Shown one piece after another: positions 13,821 to 15,116 of a DNA stretch of 15,116 nt (within the stretch, counting starts at the first letter, position 1; every line of letters begins with the position of its first letter). Position numbers and translations under genes: made by a program. Under the pieces are notes generated by a model, which saw only the letters and a program-made list of their open reading frames with translations, ran no database searches and was not told where the DNA came from. Source of the DNA: JALYOK01 sp031419835. Lineage in GTDB: Bacteria; Pseudomonadota; Gammaproteobacteria; Burkholderiales; JALYOK01. Location: the NCBI GenBank assembly GCA_031419835.1, contig JANOLP010000225.1, positions 1 to 15,116 on the forward strand, read 5' to 3'.

Positions 13821-14831
13821 ATGAAACTTTACGAACTACAAAACCGCGGCGGCCTGGACAACGTCGTCCGCGCCGATCGAGCCAATCCCAAACCCGGCCC
13901 GGGGCAAGTGTTACTAAAAATGAAAGCCTGTTCGCTCAATTATCGCGATCTATTAGTGGCCAAAGGCGGCTACGGCGCGCCGCCACCGGCCGGGCGAATT
14001 CCACTGTCCGATGGCGTCGGCGAAGTGGTCGAAATCGGCGCGGGGGTTTCGCGTGTAAAAGTCGGCGATCGCGTTGCGGGTACTTTCATGCAAGCTTGGC
14101 TCGGCGGCGATATTCCAATTGAAGCGCCGCTAAGTGCACTGGGGGGCGCCATCGACGGCATGTTGGCCGAGTATGTGGTGCTTTCCGAACAAGGTGTGGT
14201 GAAAGTGCCGGCGCATTTGACCGATGACGAAGCCGCGAGCTTGCCGTGCGCGGCGGTCACCGCGTGGAACGCATTGATACGCCAAGGCGGCATGAAGGCA
14301 GGCGACACGGTGGTCTGCCTCGGAACCGGCGGCGTGTCGATGATCGCACTGGCATTTGCGAAAATGAATGGTGCGAAGGTAATCGTCACATCGAGCTCGG
14401 ACGAAAAACTCGCGATTGCCAAACAGCTAGGCGCCGACGAAACTATCAACTACAAAACAACGCCTGATTGGGACAAGACGGTGATCGAGCGCACCAATGG
14501 CCGCGGCGCGGACATCGTCATCGAAGTCGGCGGCAGCGGTACGCTTTCAAAATCCATCAACGCCGCGCGCCTCGGCGGTACCGTTGCGCTGATCGGTGTG
14601 ATTGCCGGCACCAGCGGCGAGATTAATACCGCCGCGATTTTGCGCCGACATATTCGCGTACAAGGCATCTACGTCGGCTCACGCGAAATGTTCGAAGAGA
14701 TGAATCGCGCCATCGAGGTCAACAAAATGCGTCCCGCCATCGGACGTAGCTTCGGATTTGAAGAGGCGGGCGCGGCGTATCGTTATCTCGAAAGTGCGGT
14801 GCATACGGGAAAAGTGACAATTCGTATCTAG
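13821..14831 (+). CDS. zinc-independent MDR family NAD(P)-dependent oxidoreductase
   Basis: The 336-residue product belongs to the medium-chain dehydrogenase/reductase superfamily. It has an N-terminal GroES-like domain (about 1-125) and a Rossmann domain with GTGGVSMIA (168-176), PCAAVTAWNAL (142-152) and VIEVGGSGTLSKS. The ligand positions of zinc alcohol dehydrogenases are replaced: LNYRDLL (39-45) stands where CxxD-type enzymes carry Cys, SDGVGEV (63-69) where GHE is expected, and the four-Cys structural zinc loop is absent. It is therefore a quinone-oxidoreductase or enoyl-reductase type enzyme rather than a true alcohol dehydrogenase. The start has TAGGAAAC five bases upstream. The direction and substrate (quinone, enone or aldehyde) cannot be told. 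A secreted RidA-like gene follows after 59 bases. Confidence 0.88.
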   Translation: MKLYELQNRGGLDNVVRADRANPKPGPGQVLLKMKACSLNYRDLLVAKGGYGAPPPAGRIPLSDGVGEVVEIGAGVSRVKVGDRVAGTFMQAWLGGDIPIEAPLSALGGAIDGMLAEYVVLSEQGVVKVPAHLTDDEAASLPCAAVTAWNALIRQGGMKAGDTVVCLGTGGVSMIALAFAKMNGAKVIVTSSSDEKLAIAKQLGADETINYKTTPDWDKTVIERTNGRGADIVIEVGGSGTLSKSINAARLGGTVALIGVIAGTSGEINTAAILRRHIRVQGIYVGSREMFEEMNRAIEVNKMRPAIGRSFGFEEAGAAYRYLESAVHTGKVTIRI

Positions 14832-14890
14832 AATGCAGCGGACCGTGCCATTCGTTCGAGGCGGAGCAAACTATTTTGAGAGGAGAAAGT

Positions 14891-15116
14891 ATGAAACGAT
14901 CCGCAGTCTTTTTTCCACTGTTGTCTTTCGTGGTTGCCGCCCATTTACTACATCCCAGTACGTCCTACGCGGCGGAGTTCCTGAATTCGGGGAAGGTCTT
15001 GCCCAAGAACCTGCCCTTTTCCGAAGCGGTTCGTCACGGCGACACACTGTATCTCTCGGGACAGGTCGGTATTGTTCCCGGCAGCTTGAAACTCGCGCCC
15101 GGCGGCATCAAAGAAG
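14891..15116 (+). CDS. RidA family protein with signal peptide (partial, runs off the window)
   Basis: The first 75 residues are present. A Sec signal peptide (MKRSAVFF, hydrophobic core to about residue 18, cleavage near SYAA/EF) leads into a RidA/YjgF/UK114 domain: LPFSEAVRHGDTLYLSGQVG is the family's first strand pair, followed by PGSLKLAPGGIKE. Most RidA proteins are cytosolic enamine/imine deaminases of about 130 residues; this one appears to be exported. The start has a strong ribosome site (GAGAGGAGAAAG) directly upstream. The catalytic Arg and the C-terminal half lie beyond the window edge and cannot be checked. It is co-oriented with the MDR gene and may share its message. Confidence 0.85.
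   Translation, partial: MKRSAVFFPLLSFVVAAHLLHPSTSYAAEFLNSGKVLPKNLPFSEAVRHGDTLYLSGQVGIVPGSLKLAPGGIKE

Noticed and set aside
13970..14449. 159-residue minus-strand frame rich in Ser, Pro and Thr
   Set aside because: It is antisense to the MDR gene and has the low-complexity composition typical of a shadow frame.

Overview
The window looks like a chromosomal segment of a Beta- or Gammaproteobacterium. The evidence is the dusB-fis-purH-purD gene order, an aerobic hemF, Gram-negative secretion features (a lipobox lipoprotein with a poly-Gly linker, an outer-membrane beta-barrel, a PEP-CTERM-like protein) and REP-like intergenic palindromes. No rRNA, tRNA, CRISPR array, transposase or phage gene was found.

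Layout. (1) 1-2667, plus strand, an envelope region: a poly-glycine lipoprotein, then a probable outer-membrane beta-barrel, then a 367-base AT-rich gap. The gap carries a near-consensus sigma-54 promoter facing a small PEP-CTERM-like exported protein. (2) 2697-8360, minus strand, a tightly packed housekeeping run transcribed dusB > fis > purH > purD > tsaC > hemF. It makes a tRNA dihydrouridine synthase, the Fis nucleoid protein, two purine enzymes, the threonylcarbamoyl-AMP synthase TsaC and coproporphyrinogen III oxidase. Several junctions overlap by 1-4 bases, and a sigma-70-like promoter lies just upstream of dusB. (3) 8503-9326, plus strand: an unidentified exported protein and a likely 64-residue membrane protein. 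(4) 9440-15116, plus strand, an accessory metabolic stretch: an FhcA/FwdA-type amidohydrolase (formyl-methanofuran/methylofuran hydrolase family) without its usual Fhc partners, a PhyH-type Fe(II)/2-oxoglutarate dioxygenase, a LarA-like (DUF2088) protein with the nickel-pincer ligand pattern, a zinc-independent MDR oxidoreductase, and the start of a RidA-family protein with a signal peptide.

How the parts may work together. The minus-strand run is ordinary core metabolism, though the purD/tsaC/hemF coupling ties purine, tRNA-modification and haem synthesis to one message. The plus-strand metabolic stretch is the most interesting part. An FhcA homologue with all recognisable metal ligands sits 30 bases upstream of a hydroxylase and is followed by a LarA-type racemase/epimerase candidate and an oxidoreductase. 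This may be an undescribed catabolic or detoxification route, or simply neighbouring single-gene units, because a hairpin and repeat blocks separate some of the genes. The substrate cannot be read from the sequence.
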